This document shows positions 11,394-24,309 of a stretch of 64,000 bases of DNA, piece by piece. The notes under the pieces were generated by a model. The model was not told where the DNA came from, did not search any database, and was given only the letters and a program-made list of their open reading frames with translations. The stretch spans positions 11,922,001-11,986,000 of the forward strand of contig BSBN01001752.1 of assembly GCA_027924645.1 (NCBI GenBank), written 5' to 3'. The translations under genes and the position numbers were made by a program. How positions within the stretch are numbered: the first letter of the stretch is position 1; each line of letters starts with the position of its first letter. The DNA comes from Cunninghamia lanceolata (taxonomy: Eukaryota; Streptophyta; Pinopsida; Cupressales; Cupressaceae).

Positions 11394-12013
11394 TGTTTAG
11401 GGTAAAATTAGGATAGAGTTTGATTTGATGGTTGGTATGTGTATCCTCCTTTCACCCTAAAGAATTTAAGGACCTTAGGTCAAGTAAGACTCTACTATAA
11501 GGCCCTTGGTCACTTAGAATGTTGGGAAAACTGGATTTGTGTGATTTGATTGCTTGATTATGCCAAATTATGCTTAAACCTCTAATTATACAAATACGGA
11601 AGCAAACAAACAAATACCAGAAAATGTTGCTATAGAAAGATGTAAAATAATAGACAAATGTGTACCAGTTTCTGATGTTCAAGAAGTGAAACAGTTGAGG
11701 ACTAATGAGCGGGCGTCCTAGTCCAGTGTCCTAATTCTTTTGGGATCTAGGAGCTTCATCTACAACCTGTTCCTACTATCTCAGAGATTCTTCCGTTGCG
11801 GGATCCAGAGGACTAATGAGCTGGTGCCCGATTCTAGGTCCATGTTTTTAGATCTAATCTACAATTCTGAGGCTCTGCAACCCTTCTCTACAACTCCACT
11901 TTTCCTGCTTCTTCAACCTATAACCTGCAATCACAAGAAAATGAGGAGGGGGTTGTGGTGTTTAGAGGCTTGCCTCAGTCAAGCCACAGAGAGACATTCA
12001 AGTCTTATGAACA
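11394..12013 (-). repeat. LTR(-) of the composite, left 3' LTR
   Basis: It matches 18555-19158 and 22423-23023 in the same orientation. It is complete at its right end (AACA at 12013), where the other two minus copies are truncated. The preceding internal motif on the minus strand (ACAATGG then TGTT) matches the plus-strand 3' LTR border at 28930. Confidence 0.88.
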
Positions 12014-13496
12014 CCATTGTTAGATAGAAAGTGTGTACCCTAGGAGGACAGAGGCAAAAACCAAATAATAAATTCTTAATAACACAAATGATATCACCTT
12101 GTAATGAAGATATCATTGAAGGAAGAAGCTCTTCATGCCATGAGGAGATGGATGCTCAAATCTACAAATACAAACACATAAACAACACAAGAGCTGCTCT
12201 AACACGCAATGAATGCCTTGAATCACTTTGAGAATGCCAACGTTCATCTAGTAATCCTCTAATGTCCATCTAGTTTACAAATGAATGCCTAAACATGCTT
12301 ATATATGCAACCACAAACATTCCTGCCAAGAATTTCGTAATTCAAACTTACCGTGTTGGCATAGAACCTAAGTAACGGTCACAAACCAACACTTAAAAAT
12401 TGGGCCTGTCCTAAAATTGGGCCTATCCTAAAATAGGGCAGGACTAGGGCGCGGGTGCTCGAGTCCTCTCCCCCTATTTTAGGCAAGGTCTATCTCAAGT
12501 GGTCCCCCTAGGTCTTATTTGCCATGACACTTAGGGTTTTCTCATCGGGATGCCAAAATATGATGCAAGATGTCCTAAATGTAGATCAAAGACCCAGGAG
12601 CTAAACCTTAAGAGGGAAAAACCCACAAGGGGACATGTTCCAACAGTACATTTAGCCCCCACTTTAATGTATGTATAAATGCAAGGCCAATACATGCATT
12701 AAAGTACGGTCAACAAACACACCAAACACACCAAGCATAGAGAAGACACGCCAATCACAGAGAAGACAGTAACAGGCATGCAAAACATAGAGAAGATAGT
12801 TACAGTCATGCAAAACATGGAGAAAATAGCATTGAAGACACACAAAACACAGTGAATGCAGTGAAGACAGAGATGATTTTATTTTCTTTTTCTTTTTCAT
12901 ATATATGAAATGCAGATTCAAGTACAGGAAAGTAAACATGCCACCTATAATGCAGGAGGGACTCATCACCACCAGTCTTTAAGACTGCATATGGGGCAAC
13001 ACACACGTAATAAATGCCAAACAAAACAAGCATGCCATACAAATCCCAAAGCATAGGAGGGACTCATTGCCACCGGTCTTTAAACTATGCTTGGGAATAA
13101 ACACGCAATTCACACACTTTGAAGACATAGAGAAAACACGGCAGACAAGTGATGGAGTGTTCCTATTTCTAGGCTCATCACCATCCTAGGCACATTATAG
13201 GCACACACCAACGATTGCGCTTCACCACAACAATCACCGAAGACATGCTTAAGGGTTGAGTTAGTCACAAAATCTCTCCCTGCCTCCGCAAAGGACTTTT
13301 GAAAATGACAGGATGTGCACTCTCTTTGAGAAATACACCATCCCCACCTCCGTAGAGGGCTTAAGATGATTGATGATTGATTGATTGCAAACAAAACTCA
13401 GAGTGCAGGAGGGACTCATCGCCACTAGTCTTTAAGACTGCACCTAAGGACAAGCACATTGCTAACATCTACAACAGACAGTTTACCTTATATATG

Positions 13497-14988
13497 TGAT
13501 GCAGAGCATCTATGACAGCAGAGGCATACTTCCAAAAAACCTCAAATCAATAACTCACAAAGTTCACTATCTCTGACAGAAATCAGGCTTCTAATAAAGT
13601 AGGGTTCTTATTCACAACTACACATGTTCATGAACCAAAGAGAGAGGACTTCAGGGCACACCTTCCAAGATGCCCAACTCCAAACAAAACTCTATCCAAC
13701 CACTATGCAGGAGAATAGTCTTCAACACTGTCTATTAAAGACAGTCACACACTTCTGATCTCTAAGGAGACAGTCAGGGTACCCTCCTTGGGGTGATCTC
13801 CATTGACACAACTCAATGCCATAGAACCTACCAACTCAACAACATACCTAACCTCTAATGTTTTCAATGACAAAACAACAACATGATATACAAAACTCAC
13901 TACCTTCTTGGTATGATTGTTGTCCTTCTTTAATCCTTTAACACATGATTTTGCAGAGGTCTTTCCCATGCCTACACTCACCCTATACCATTCTCCTGCC
14001 TCTACAACCTTCACAAGGTAGTGGGCCAACTACCATACATCCCATTCCATTGATCACCAATAGGAAAGATCAGTGGAAAGAAGGAATACCCATCAAGCTA
14101 CTCAGAAATACCCTAATTCAAGGTTTTAGCCCACTTTCACACAAAGGAGAAATGCAGGGACAAACAAGGGTGTCAAGAGCCCAAACTAATTGCAATGGAT
14201 AGGTAACTCTCCACCCTAAACAACCATCACAATTATCAACCTCCACCAGGCCGTACAGGTACGGCTTCTTGCAGGAAAACAGTGTATTTTCTTGACTGTC
14301 ACAGTGGGTTTGAGGGCAGTCTATGACCAACCAGTGATTTCTCACACCTATCTTTGTGTCAAGCCTCCATCCAATGCTCAAATCCAAACTATCTCCATCC
14401 TCTATTCATCCATTAAACTCATAGCCTATGACTATCCCGTACAGCAGTATAGTACAGCTGAATACGGCGACTGAAAACAGGAAAAAGCATAAAATAGTTT
14501 TCTTTATGTTATTCCTTCCATATATATTGAATGCCTAATCACAATGGATCCTCTTTGGCTTCAAATAAGCCTTCTACAATGCATGGAGTGGTTGGGGTCG
14601 ATACAACTGCCCAACCATCGGGCTTTTCTCTTGATTTGTAACTGCAGCTTTAAAGACTGTTTTAGAAACTTGTCTTCTACCGACTGTTTTATGACTAATC
14701 TGCTTTTTTAACACTTGGATTAACCTTTGGCAAGGTTCTAACAAACTTCCAAGTCCATGACATGCCTTTATAGGCTTACAAACATGACTTTAATGACTGC
14801 CTGTTTGCCACAAGACTGTCCTCTAGAGGACTACAACATGAAAATAGGTTTAAGCTACTTGGACATAGTCCATTTACAACATGGCATTAAGCCTCATTAC
14901 AACATTTAAATGGTTTCAAAGACCTTATCAAACAAACAAACTACTTGAAGATCAAGCAAAACCCTGATGTCCTAGTGCTCCTGCACCA
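13497..14988 (-). repeat. Solo LTR with perfect TSD
   Basis: A 1492-bp block starts TGATGCAGAG and ends CTCCTGCACCA on the plus strand. It is flanked by identical atatg duplications (13492-13496 and 14989-14993). Its ends and length match the 1.49-kb LTR family of the element at 28999, though its body is diverged. The sister element at about 27513-27545 lacks the insert, with sequence running straight through (GCATGTATAAGGTAAGCTG). No internal domain is present, so this is a solo LTR left by LTR-LTR recombination. Confidence 0.85.
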
Positions 14989-15454
14989 ATATGTCCCCAC
15001 CTTAAGGTGGTTGATATCAGGTATCGATATCAAGCATGTTAAGGTAGGAAGAAAACACACAAGGGAACATGGACTCTTGCAACACTCATGCCCCCCGGAG
15101 GTGACATGTACTTTACGATTGCCAAATGTTCCCACAAACACATCCCTGCAAGAAAAGTGTTAGTGTCTAAATAATCATGATAAACAACAACATCAATGCA
15201 TATGATTAATCACACAAAGAGCCAAGGTTATACTATGAATTCAAAGATCAAGGATAACCATGGGGCTATATCATGAAAATCTCATAACCGAGTGTCACCA
15301 AGGCAAGATTCAAAGACAAACAAAGTGCATGGAGTAGTAGTATTGTTATGGTTTGTAAGAGAGATAAGACACCATTAAGATCACTACGCAGAAAGCACAG
15401 AGTGCTTCTACTAGCCAAGCATCAGATAATTTATTACAACCCCATCATCATATT

Positions 15455-15702
15455 TTTTTTAAAAGATAATGTACCTGGTAAACTTTTTAACATGACCAGC
15501 AATGCTAGTGCGACACACCCTCCAGCTCCACGCGAATGCTTTTGCCCAAAGCAATGAACTGGTGAGGCCACAACACAGGGGACCTCATCCCCTAGCAAGA
15601 ACACTTCAAATCCACAAGATCATTGGCCTGGTGAAATTTTGAACTCTAGTGGCCACCACTACAACTGAGCGACTTAACCACCGAACTATGCCCTTATCGG
15701 CC
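15455..15702 (-). mobile_element. tRNA-derived SINE with 16-bp TSD
   Basis: A 248-bp insert is bounded by a perfect 16-bp duplication (accccatcatcatatt at 15439-15454 and 15703-15718). Read on the minus strand it starts TGGCCGATAAGG. It carries a Pol III box A-like TAGTTCGGTGG (15678-15688) and, about 32 nt on, a box B-like GAGTTCAAAATTTC (15633-15646). It ends in an A-rich tail (8 A at 15453-15460). The matching region of the plus-strand sister (about 27120-27165) has one copy of the target and no insert. Confidence 0.88.
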
Positions 15703-16119
15703 ACCCCATCATCATATTAGGAACTAAGTCCAATTTTTGATTTCTTGCTAAAGAGACGCTAGGTCTGCATCAATATAAATGTTTTTCCTCATCCACCACT
15801 GATAGAAACACTAGAGGAAGGGAAATAATAAATCAAAGAGGAGAAACAAGTGCCTTAGGGACAAGCACATAGGAGGGTGCCCCCAAGTCACCCACCGCGA
15901 TGCTATGTCTGTAAGACACAACACACAACAATGAAAATAAAGAGAGGCAATATAGAAGAATGATGATACAAATAGAAGGTCACAATAGAGGTGATCTCCT
16001 GGTATCCCAGACCTTACAAGAGAATCAAGGGTCATCCCAGGAGGCCTAAACAACACGTAACACATCACGGGGGAAACAAATCATGAGAGATAAAGGGTTA
16101 GAAATACTTACCTGGTAGG

Positions 16120-16934
16120 GTCTTCGAACTAAGTGATCAAGAAAATCATCATAATCTTCCCACTCCCAAATTTTAGAGGAAAGTGGGACATAAGGTACCA
16201 TATCCCAACTTTTGTTCTTGTTTTCAAGTTACTCGTTCTTAGGATCATCTATGTTTGGTTCAATTTTTCTTGTTGAGATGCAAGTCGTTGGGCATATTCT
16301 TGTCATTTCCTCCTCCTTTCTCTTGCTTTTCTATTTCTTTTTGTCTTACCACTTATCTCTTGTAAGATGGTGTTTTTCTCTTTCATAGGTTTTTATGTTT
16401 TAGAGGAGGAAGCACAGGATCAAATTTCATTTGTCTAGGTGGAATGTTTTGTTGTCAACAATTACCTCCCGATCCCTGTAAGGATGATGGGGGAGGAACC
16501 TCAGCATAGGGTCCTTTTGCCTTCGGTCTATGATTCTCTTCAAATGTAGGTTGTTTTTCTTTTGAGGTTTCTTGTCTAGGAGGACTGGCCACTTGATGTA
16601 ATAATTTTGTTTTGTAGTTTCTATAGCTCGAAAAGTTAAAGTTTGTTCACAGCTCCAGTTCTTTTTCAGATCTCTACCAAAAGTAATCCAATGTACAATG
16701 TTGTCTTGTAACCAAAGGTTTATACTTATTACAAGGGATAGTAATCACTTGTCCATTCAAAGGAAATTTTACACAGTTATGAATTGTTGAAGGGACAACT
16801 TTCATAGCCTTTAACCATGGGTGTCCCAATTTTATACGAAAGAGATCAGAAATGGGGATAACATCAAACCATTGTTATACATGTTTCTCAAAGATAGTGA
16901 CCAATAAACATATCTTCCTAGAAGTGTTTATTTG
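16120..16934 (-). pseudogene. Protease-like ORF of the composite family, truncated minus copy
   Basis: Minus-strand translation gives FRIKLGHPWLKAM near the 5' end and PYAEVPPPSSLQGSGG later. These parallel the plus-strand ORF at 25542-26714. The copy lacks roughly the first 110 residues because it is cut at 16934, where the array begins, and it has several stops. It ends in the same Asp-rich tail region. Confidence 0.78.
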
Positions 16935-18554
16935 CATTAGATATGATCCAAAATATAGAAATTTATCATTTACAACTCATTTGCATTGCATTTGCATGCT
17001 TGATTTGTTAGAAATTGCTTGAAATTTTGTACTTTTCATGAAAACCTAGTTTTACATGAGCTAGGGTTGTAGTCAAAATCTTGTCTCAGATTTTACAACC
17101 TTGTTAAAACACTCATTAGGTCTGATCTCTAATTGTAGTGTTGCATCATAGTGGCCTCCTTGCAAAATTTCATGTCTAGGGCTTGAAAACTTGCATTTTT
17201 CACTAGATTTGGCCTTATCGTCTTGCTAGACTTGCACTCCAAGCATGTTGTAAGGGTTTTTACTGCACTAATTGTCTATTATTAGTGTTATTATCTGCTT
17301 CCCCTTCTCAATTTCCTTACAACACCCTTTCTTTTGGGCTTTCGCATTGAAATTTTGTGAAAATTTAGACATTTTTGCTATTTTTGCACTAGGGTTCAAT
17401 CTAGAGTGACACCATAGGCATGTTGTAATAGATTTTTTTTGGCATTAGGTGGCTATTTTTACTATTATAATTTTCTGTCCATCATCATTTTCCTTACAAC
17501 ACCCGTTGCCCTACTCAATATGTAATTTTTCACAATTTTTCAATTCCAAGACCTAGCAAAAGGGGTGTTGTAAAGAATTTTAGGAGGTGCAGAAGATTAT
17601 AGAAATAATATCAGTCATCTAAATCCATAAAACTTGTCACAACATGCTTGGAGTGCAAATCTAGGTCAAACCCTAAGGCAAATATCGCAAAAATATGCAA
17701 TATTTCACCAAATTTTCAATACAAGAGCCCAATAAAAAGGTGTTGTGAAGATTTTTAAGAGGGGAAGTAGATAATAACTCTAATAACAGCCAATTAGTGT
17801 AAAAATATTCTTCACAACATGCCTATGGTGCAAATTTAGAGAGTTGTTAAGGCCAAATCTAGTGAAAATCAAGGTTTTTCAAGCCCTAGGTATGAGATCT
17901 TAGTCCAAATGAATGTAAAATGTTATATAAAGGTTTTGTAATCTGATTTATGATGAAAATTAATTCCACACAGATCTGAAAATAATTTTCAAACCCTACA
18001 ATGCAAAATGCAATTGCAAATCTAATGAAAAATCAATGAAAAGTGCTAGTTTTTTTGTTGAAATTTTCTATGTAAAAATACAAATTTTTGAGATCTAAAT
18101 GCAAATTTACACTAAAATGCCACACTAAAGCCAAATGCAAATTTGAATGAGTTCCTAAGATCAGTAGAAAAATCTAAAACAAGATTTTACCTACAAACCC
18201 TAGTTTTTGAAATTACTAGGTTATATGAAAAATTCAAAATTTCTAACAAAACCCTAGCAATTTTATGATGAAAATGCAATGCAAGTGATTGTAATTTTGT
18301 AATTTTCTGTAATTTTGCTCAGATCTGATGCAAAAATTATAAATTTAATGAAATTCAAATTAATTGATGAGAACTTTATAAAAATGCAAACCCTAGAGTG
18401 CTATTTTTTTCAAATTTTTTATTTTTTTCAATTTTTTTGTAATTTTCCAAATGCAATAAGGTGAACAATAAAATGAATGAATGAAATCAATGTAAATCTA
18501 AAGCAAAACACTCAGAAAGGTTCCAAATTCATTAAAAACATGGGTTCACCAAAA

Positions 18555-19158
18555 TGTTTAGGGTAAAATTAGGATAGAGTTTGATTTGATGGTTGGTATG
18601 TGTATCCTCCTTTCACCCTAAAGCATTCAAGGACCTTAGGTCAAGTAAGACTTTACTATCAGGTCCTTGGTCACTTAGAATGTTGGGAAAATTGGATTTT
18701 GTGATTTGGTTGCTTGATTATACCCAATTATGCTTAAAGCCCTAATTATACAAATACAGAAGTAAACGGATAAATACCAAAAAATGCTGCTACAAAAAGA
18801 TGTAAAATAACAGACAAACGTGTACCAATTTCTGAAGTTCAGGAAGAAGAACATTTGGGGACTAATGAGTGGGTGCCCTAGTCCAGTGCCCTAATTTTTG
18901 TTGGGATTTGGGAGCTTCATCTGCAACCTATTCCTATTGTCTCAGAGATTCTTCCGTTGCGGGATCCAGAGGACTAATGAGTGGGCACCCGAGTCTAGGT
19001 CCCTATTTTTAGCTCTGATCTGCAATTTTGACACTCTGCAACCCTTCTCTGCAACTCCACTTTTCCTGCTTCTTCAACCTATAACTTGTAATCATGAGAA
19101 AATGGGGAGGGGGTTGTGGTGTTTAGAGGCTTGCCCCAATCAAGCCCTGGAGAGACAT
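18555..19158 (-). repeat. LTR(-) of unit 1, truncated at its 5' end
   Basis: Starts TGTTTAGGGT on the plus strand, with the primer-site-like TTTTGGTGAACCC (minus) at 18542-18554. It stops at ATGTCTCT (minus), about 17 bp short of a full LTR start, where the gag fragment is fused. Confidence 0.85.
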
Positions 19159-19785
19159 AATGGATCCAACAAGATACCTAGGTTTGATGGAACAAATTAT
19201 GCTTTCTGGAAAGCTAAGGATGGAAGGCTATATCAATTCTCTATGATGTAGTGTTTGGCAATCTATCAAGACTAGTTAGTAAGTTCCTACCACTATTCCT
19301 ACAGATCCAAATGAAGTTAAGGAATATGATAACAATGATAAGGAAAAGTTTGCTATCATGAGTGGGTTAGATAATTTAGACCTTTCAAAGGTAATGAGTT
19401 GTAGTTCTGTGAAAGATGTTTGGGTTAAACTTGAAACTATTTATGAAGGAGATAAGAAAGTAAAACAAGCAAAGATGCAAATCTTCAGAAGCAAATTTGA
19501 GACCCTAAAAATGATAGAGGATGAAGACGTTGTTGGTTATATTCTTTGCATGAATGAAGTGGTCAATGGCATCACATGTCTTGGTGGAGAAGTGAAAGAA
19601 GATGAGATTGTGAAGAAGGTTCTAAGATCTCTTCCCAAATCTTACAGTCATAAGGTATATGCTATTGAGGATAATGTAGACTTGGATACATACACTATAG
19701 ACAAACTATTTGGTTCCCTTACTGTCTTTGAAATGAGAGAGTTTGGCAGTGATGCTCCAAAGAAATAACTGCTATCTGACAATGG
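19159..19785 (+). pseudogene. Ty1/copia gag (UBN2-type) fragment, unit 1
   Basis: The plus-strand peptide begins NGSNKIPRFDGTNYAFWK, the start of a copia gag. After a frameshift around 19210-19350 it continues MSGLDNLDLSKVMSCSSVKD and VWVKLETIYEGDKKVKQ, then KVLRSLPKSYSHKVYAIED to FEMREFGSDAPKK and a stop at 19766-19768. This is the UBN2/gag_pre-integrase capsid-like region of Ty1/copia elements. No zinc knuckle, protease or pol follows; LTR(+) begins 17 bp later. One stop near 19246 and the frameshift make it non-functional as a full gag, although 19358-19768 remains open. Confidence 0.85.
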
Positions 19786-20447
19786 TGTTTGGAAGACTTG
19801 AATGTCTCTTCAGGGCTTGACTAAGGCAAGCTTCTAAACACCACAACCCCTCCCACACTCCTTATGATTGCAAGTTACAGGTATCAGATCTGGAGAAAGT
19901 GGAGTTGCAAGGAAGATAGGTGGGCATTGAAGATTCAAGATCTGAAAAGAAGCGGACACTGTGTGGGATTTCAGGACAAGGGCACCATCAACATTGTCCT
20001 CCACATCTGACTTGCCAGAAACAGAAGATATAGCAGAGATTAGTGTCAGAAGGAGATCGAGAATCCACAGAAAAAGTAGTACCTTGGACTAGGGTGCCAT
20101 CACCATTGTCCCTGACATTTCCATTTTCTGGACTGCGAAAAAAAGTGAGTTAAGGTTCTTTTCCCTTTGTCTAATTCTGGTAGCATTTGTCATAATTCAT
20201 AGATTTAATTACTATTTTGCTTAAATTAGGGTTTCAAGAGCATAAAAGCATTAATTGGAAACTTTGTGTGATAACTTTTGAATTTCCTAGTAGAAAACCA
20301 AGTGGCAACCCAATCTAATAGATGACTCTCCTCTCGATAGGAGAAGCACTCAGTTGAAAAGCCCTTGGAATGTTTTGTGGAAAGGAGGATTCAAACCAAA
20401 ACCCCCATACAAATAACCCCACAAAACCCTCTTTTCCATATAAAACA
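19786..20447 (+). repeat. LTR(+) of unit 1
   Basis: Starts TGTTTGGAAGACTTGAATG and ends CATATAAAACA, followed by a TTTTGGTGAAACTGTG primer-site-like sequence. It matches 23649-24309 and the split LTR 28937-34817. Confidence 0.88.
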
Positions 20448-22422
20448 TTTTGGTGAAACTGTGTTTTGAACTTTTTGGCACCTTGTTGAGTGTTGTTTGA
20501 TATATTTGCATTCACTCATTCTATTGCATTCAAAAATTTACAAAAAAAATTGATATATTTGGAAAAATAGAAAAAAATTGCATTTTAGGGTTTGATTTTT
20601 GACATAGTTTGCATTCATACAATTCTATTTCATTAATTCTCTGATTTTTACATCATATCTAAAATTCATTATCATTCAATTCATTATTTTCAATATTGCA
20701 TTTGAAAAATCACAACAAAATTGAAAATTTTGGAAAATTTGCAAAAATTGGCATATTAGGCTTGCATTTTTGTAAAATTTGAATTAATTGGCATCTAATT
20801 TCAACTAATTTCTGTTATTTTCATTAGATATGATCCAAAATACATAAATTCATCATTTACAACTCATTTGCATTGCATTTGCATGCTTGATTTGTTAGAA
20901 ATTGCTTGAAATTTTGCACTTTTCATGAAAACCTAGTTTTACATGAGCTAGGGTTGTAATCAAAATCTTGTCTTAGATTTTACAACCTTGTTAAAACAAT
21001 CATTAGGTCTGATCTCTAATTGTAGTGTTGCATCATAGTGGCCTCCTTGCGAAATTTCATGTCTAGGGCTTGAAAACTTGCATTTTTCACTAGATTTGGC
21101 CTTATCGTCTTGCTAGACTTGCACTCCAAGAATGTTGTAAGGATTTTTTCTACACTAATTGGCTGTTATTAGTGTTATTATCTTCTTCCCCTTCTTAATT
21201 TCCTTACAACACCCTTTCTTTTGGGCTTTCGCATTGAAATTTTGTGAAAATTTAGACATTTTCGCTATTTTTGCACTAGGGTTTGATCTAGAGTGACACC
21301 ATAGAAGTGTTGTAACGGATTTTTTTTGGCATTAGGTGGCTATTTTTACTATTATAATTTTATGTCCATCATCATTTTCCTTACAACACCCGTTGCCCTA
21401 CTCAATATGTAATTTTTCATAATTTTTCAATTCCAAGACCTAGCAAAAGGGGTGTTGTAAAGAATTTTAGGAGGTGCAGTAGACTATAGAAATAATATAA
21501 GTCACCTAAAGCCATAAAACTTGTCACAATATGCTTGGAGTGTGAATTTAGGTCAAACCCTAAGGCAAATATAGCAAAACTATGCAATTTTTCACCAAAT
21601 TTTCAATACAAGAGCCCAATAAAAAGGTGTTGTGAAGATTTTTAAGAGGGGAAGTAGATAATAACTCTAATAACAGCCAATTAGTATAAAAATATTCTTC
21701 ACAACATGCCTATGGTGCAAATTTAGAGAGTTGTTAAGGCCAAATCTAGTGAAAATCAAGGTTTTTCAAGCCCTAGGTATGAGATCTTAGTCCAAATGAA
21801 TGAAAAATGTTATATAAAGGTTTTGTAATTTGATTTATGATGAAAATTAATTCCACGCAGATCTGAAAAAAAATTTCAAACCCTACAATACAAAATGCAA
21901 GTGCAAATCTAATGAAAAATCAATGAAAAGTGCTAGTTTTTTGTTGAAATTTTCTATGTAAAAATACAAATTTTTCAGATCTAAATGCAAATTTACACTA
22001 AAATGCCACACTAAATCCAAATTCAAATTTGAATGAGTTCCTAAGATCAGTAGAAAAATCTAAAACAAGATTTTACCTACAAACCCTAGTTTTTGAAATT
22101 ACTAGGTTATATGAAAAATTCAAAATTTCTAACAAAACCCTAGCAATTTTATGATGAAAATGCAATGAAAGTGATTTTAATTTTGTAATTTTCTATAATT
22201 TAGCTCAGATCTGATGCAAAAATTAGAAGTTTAATGAAATTCAAATTAATTGATGAGAACTTTATGAAAATGCAAACCCTAGAGTGCTATTTTTTTCAAT
22301 TTTTTTGTAATTTTCCAAATGCAATATGATGAACAATGAAATGAATGAATGAAATCAATGTAAATCTAAATAAAAACACTTAGAATGGTTCCAAATTCAT
22401 TAAAAACATGGGTTCACCAAAA
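20448..22422. repeat. Leader A(+) joined tail-to-tail to leader B(-)
   Basis: AT-rich non-coding sequence. 20448-21403 reads as a plus-strand leader and 21404-22422 as the minus-strand leader of the diverged subfamily. The two halves form a long imperfect inverted repeat. Both halves are built from about 150-180-bp modules marked by GTTGTAAGG or GTTGTGAAG, CTGTTATTAG, CTTCCCC and ACAACACC words. The same structure, shorter on the left, occupies 16935-18554. Confidence 0.8.
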
Positions 22423-23023
22423 TGTTTAGGGTAAAATTAGGATAGAGTTTGATTTGATGGTTGGTATGTGTATCCTCCTTTCATCCTAAAGCATTCAAGG
22501 ACCTTAGGTCAAGTAAGACTCTACTATCATGCCCTTGGTCACTTAGAATGTTGGGAAAATTGGATTTGTGTGATTTGGTTGCTTGATTATGCACAATTAT
22601 GCTTAAAACCCTAATTATACAAATATGGAAGCAAATGGATAAATACCAGAAATGTTGCTATAGAAAGATGTAAAATAACAAACAAATGTGTACCAATTTC
22701 CAAAGTTCAGGAAGAACAGTCAGGGACTAATGAGTGGGTACCTTAGTCCAGTACCCTAATTTTTGTTGGGATCTGGGAGCTTCATCTGCAACCTATTCCT
22801 ATTGTCTCAGAGATTCTTCCATTATGGGATCCAGAGGACTAATGAGCGGGCACCCGAGTCCAGGTCCCTATTTTCAGCTCTGATCTGTAATTTTGACACT
22901 ATGCAACCCTTCTCTGCAACTCCACTTTTCCTACTTCTTCAACCTATAACCTGCAATCACGAGAAAATGGGGAGGGTGTTGTGGTGTTTAGAGGCTTGCC
23001 TCAGTCAAGCCTCGGAGAGACAT
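22423..23023 (-). repeat. LTR(-) of unit 2, truncated
   Basis: Near copy of 18555-19158 with the same truncation point against the gag fragment, showing that the fusion predates the tandem duplication. Confidence 0.85.
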
Positions 23024-23648
23024 AATGGATCCAACAAGATACCTAGGTTTGATGGAACAAATTATGCTTTCTAGAAGCTAAGGATGGAAGGCTATATCAA
23101 TTCTCTATGATGTGGTGTTTGGCAATCTGTCAAGACTGGTTAGTAAGTTCTTGCCACTATTCCTATAGATCCAAATGAAGTTAAGGAATATGATAACAAT
23201 GACAAGGAAAAGTTTGCTATCATGAGTGGGTTAGCTAATTTAGACCTTTCAAAGGTAATGAGTTGTAGTTCTGCGAAAGATGTTTGGGTTAAACTTGAAA
23301 CTATTTATGAAGGAGATAAGAAAGTAAAACAGGCAAATATGCAAATCTTCAGAAGCAAATTTGAGACCCTAAAAATGACAGAGGATGAAGACGTTGTTGG
23401 TTATATTCTTTGGGTGAATGAAGTGGTGAATGGCATCACATGTCTTGGTGGAGAAGTGAAAGAAGATGAGATTGTGAAGAAGGTTCTGAGATCTCTTCCC
23501 AAATCTTACAGTCATAAGGTATATGCTATTGAGGATAATGTAGACTTGGATACATACACTATAGCAAACTATTTGGTTCCCTTACTATCTTTGAAATGAG
23601 AGAGTTTGGCAGTGATGCTCCAAAGAAATAACTGCTATCTGGCAATGG
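23024..23648 (+). pseudogene. Ty1/copia gag (UBN2-type) fragment, unit 2
   Basis: Near copy of the unit-1 fragment. The peptide MSGLANLDLSKVMSCSSAKD through KVLRSLPKSYSHKVY is open at 23222-23599. A single-base loss (TATAGCAAAC against TATAGACAAAC in unit 1, near 23564) shifts the frame and ends it early. An extra base loss near 23073 breaks the N-terminal part. Confidence 0.85.
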
Positions 23649-24309
23649 TGTTTGGAAGACTTGAATGTCTCTTCAAGGCTTGACTGAGGCAAGCCTCTAA
23701 ACACCACAACCCCCTCCCACACTCCTTGTGATTGCAAGTTACAGGTATCAGATCTGGAGAAAGTGGAGTTGCAGGAAAGATAGGTCGACATTAAAGATTC
23801 AAGATCTGAAAAGAAGTGGACACTGTGTGGGATTTCGGGACAAGGGCACCATCAACATTGTCCTCCACATCTGATTTGCTAGAAACTGAAGATATAGCAA
23901 AGATTAGTGTCATAAGGAGATCGAGAATCCATAGAAAAAGCAGTACCTTGGACTAGGGTTCCATCACCATTTTCCCTGACATTTCCATTTTCTAGACTGC
24001 AAAAAATAGTGAGTTAAGTTTCTTTGCCCTTTGTCTAATTCCGGTAGCATTTGTCATAATTCATAGATTTAATTAGTTTTGCTTAAATTATGGTTTCAAG
24101 AGCATAAAAGCATTAATTGACAACTTTGTGTGATAACTTCTAAATTTCCTAGCAAAAAACCAAGTGGCAACCCAATCTAATAGATGACTCTCCTCTCGAT
24201 AGGAGAAGCACTCGGTTGAAAAGCCCTTGGAATGTTTTATGGAAAGAAGGATTCAAACCAAACCCCCCATACAAATAACCCCACAAAACCCTCTTTTCCA
24301 TATAAAACA
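23649..24309 (+). repeat. LTR(+) of unit 2 / 5' LTR of the plus-strand element
   Basis: 661 bp, TGTTTGG...AAAACA, preceded by GGCAATGG and followed by TTTTCGTGAAACCATG. It matches the LTR copy at 19786. Confidence 0.88.

Larger units (their letters stand above)
12014..16934 (-). mobile_element. Internal region of the minus-strand composite member
   Basis: It corresponds in reverse to 25840-28936: blocks near 12660, 13050-13440, 15000-15120, 15790-16120 and 16120-16934 all have plus-strand counterparts. It holds degenerate short repeats (about 30-bp units near 12720-12870, and three GCAGGAGGGACTCAT-type units at 12952, 13049 and 13404), a solo LTR, a SINE and a protease-like pseudogene. Other small ORFs here are not supported. 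Confidence 0.75.

Noticed and set aside
15633..15702. Possible tRNA gene
   Set aside because: Box A and box B-like motifs are present, but there is no cloverleaf. The 16-bp TSD and A tail show a SINE.
18898..19251. 117-codon ORF with close copies at 11740 and 22763
   Set aside because: Antisense to LTR(-). Only the last part, from about 19160, is the copia gag start; the rest is LTR sequence repeated across copies.
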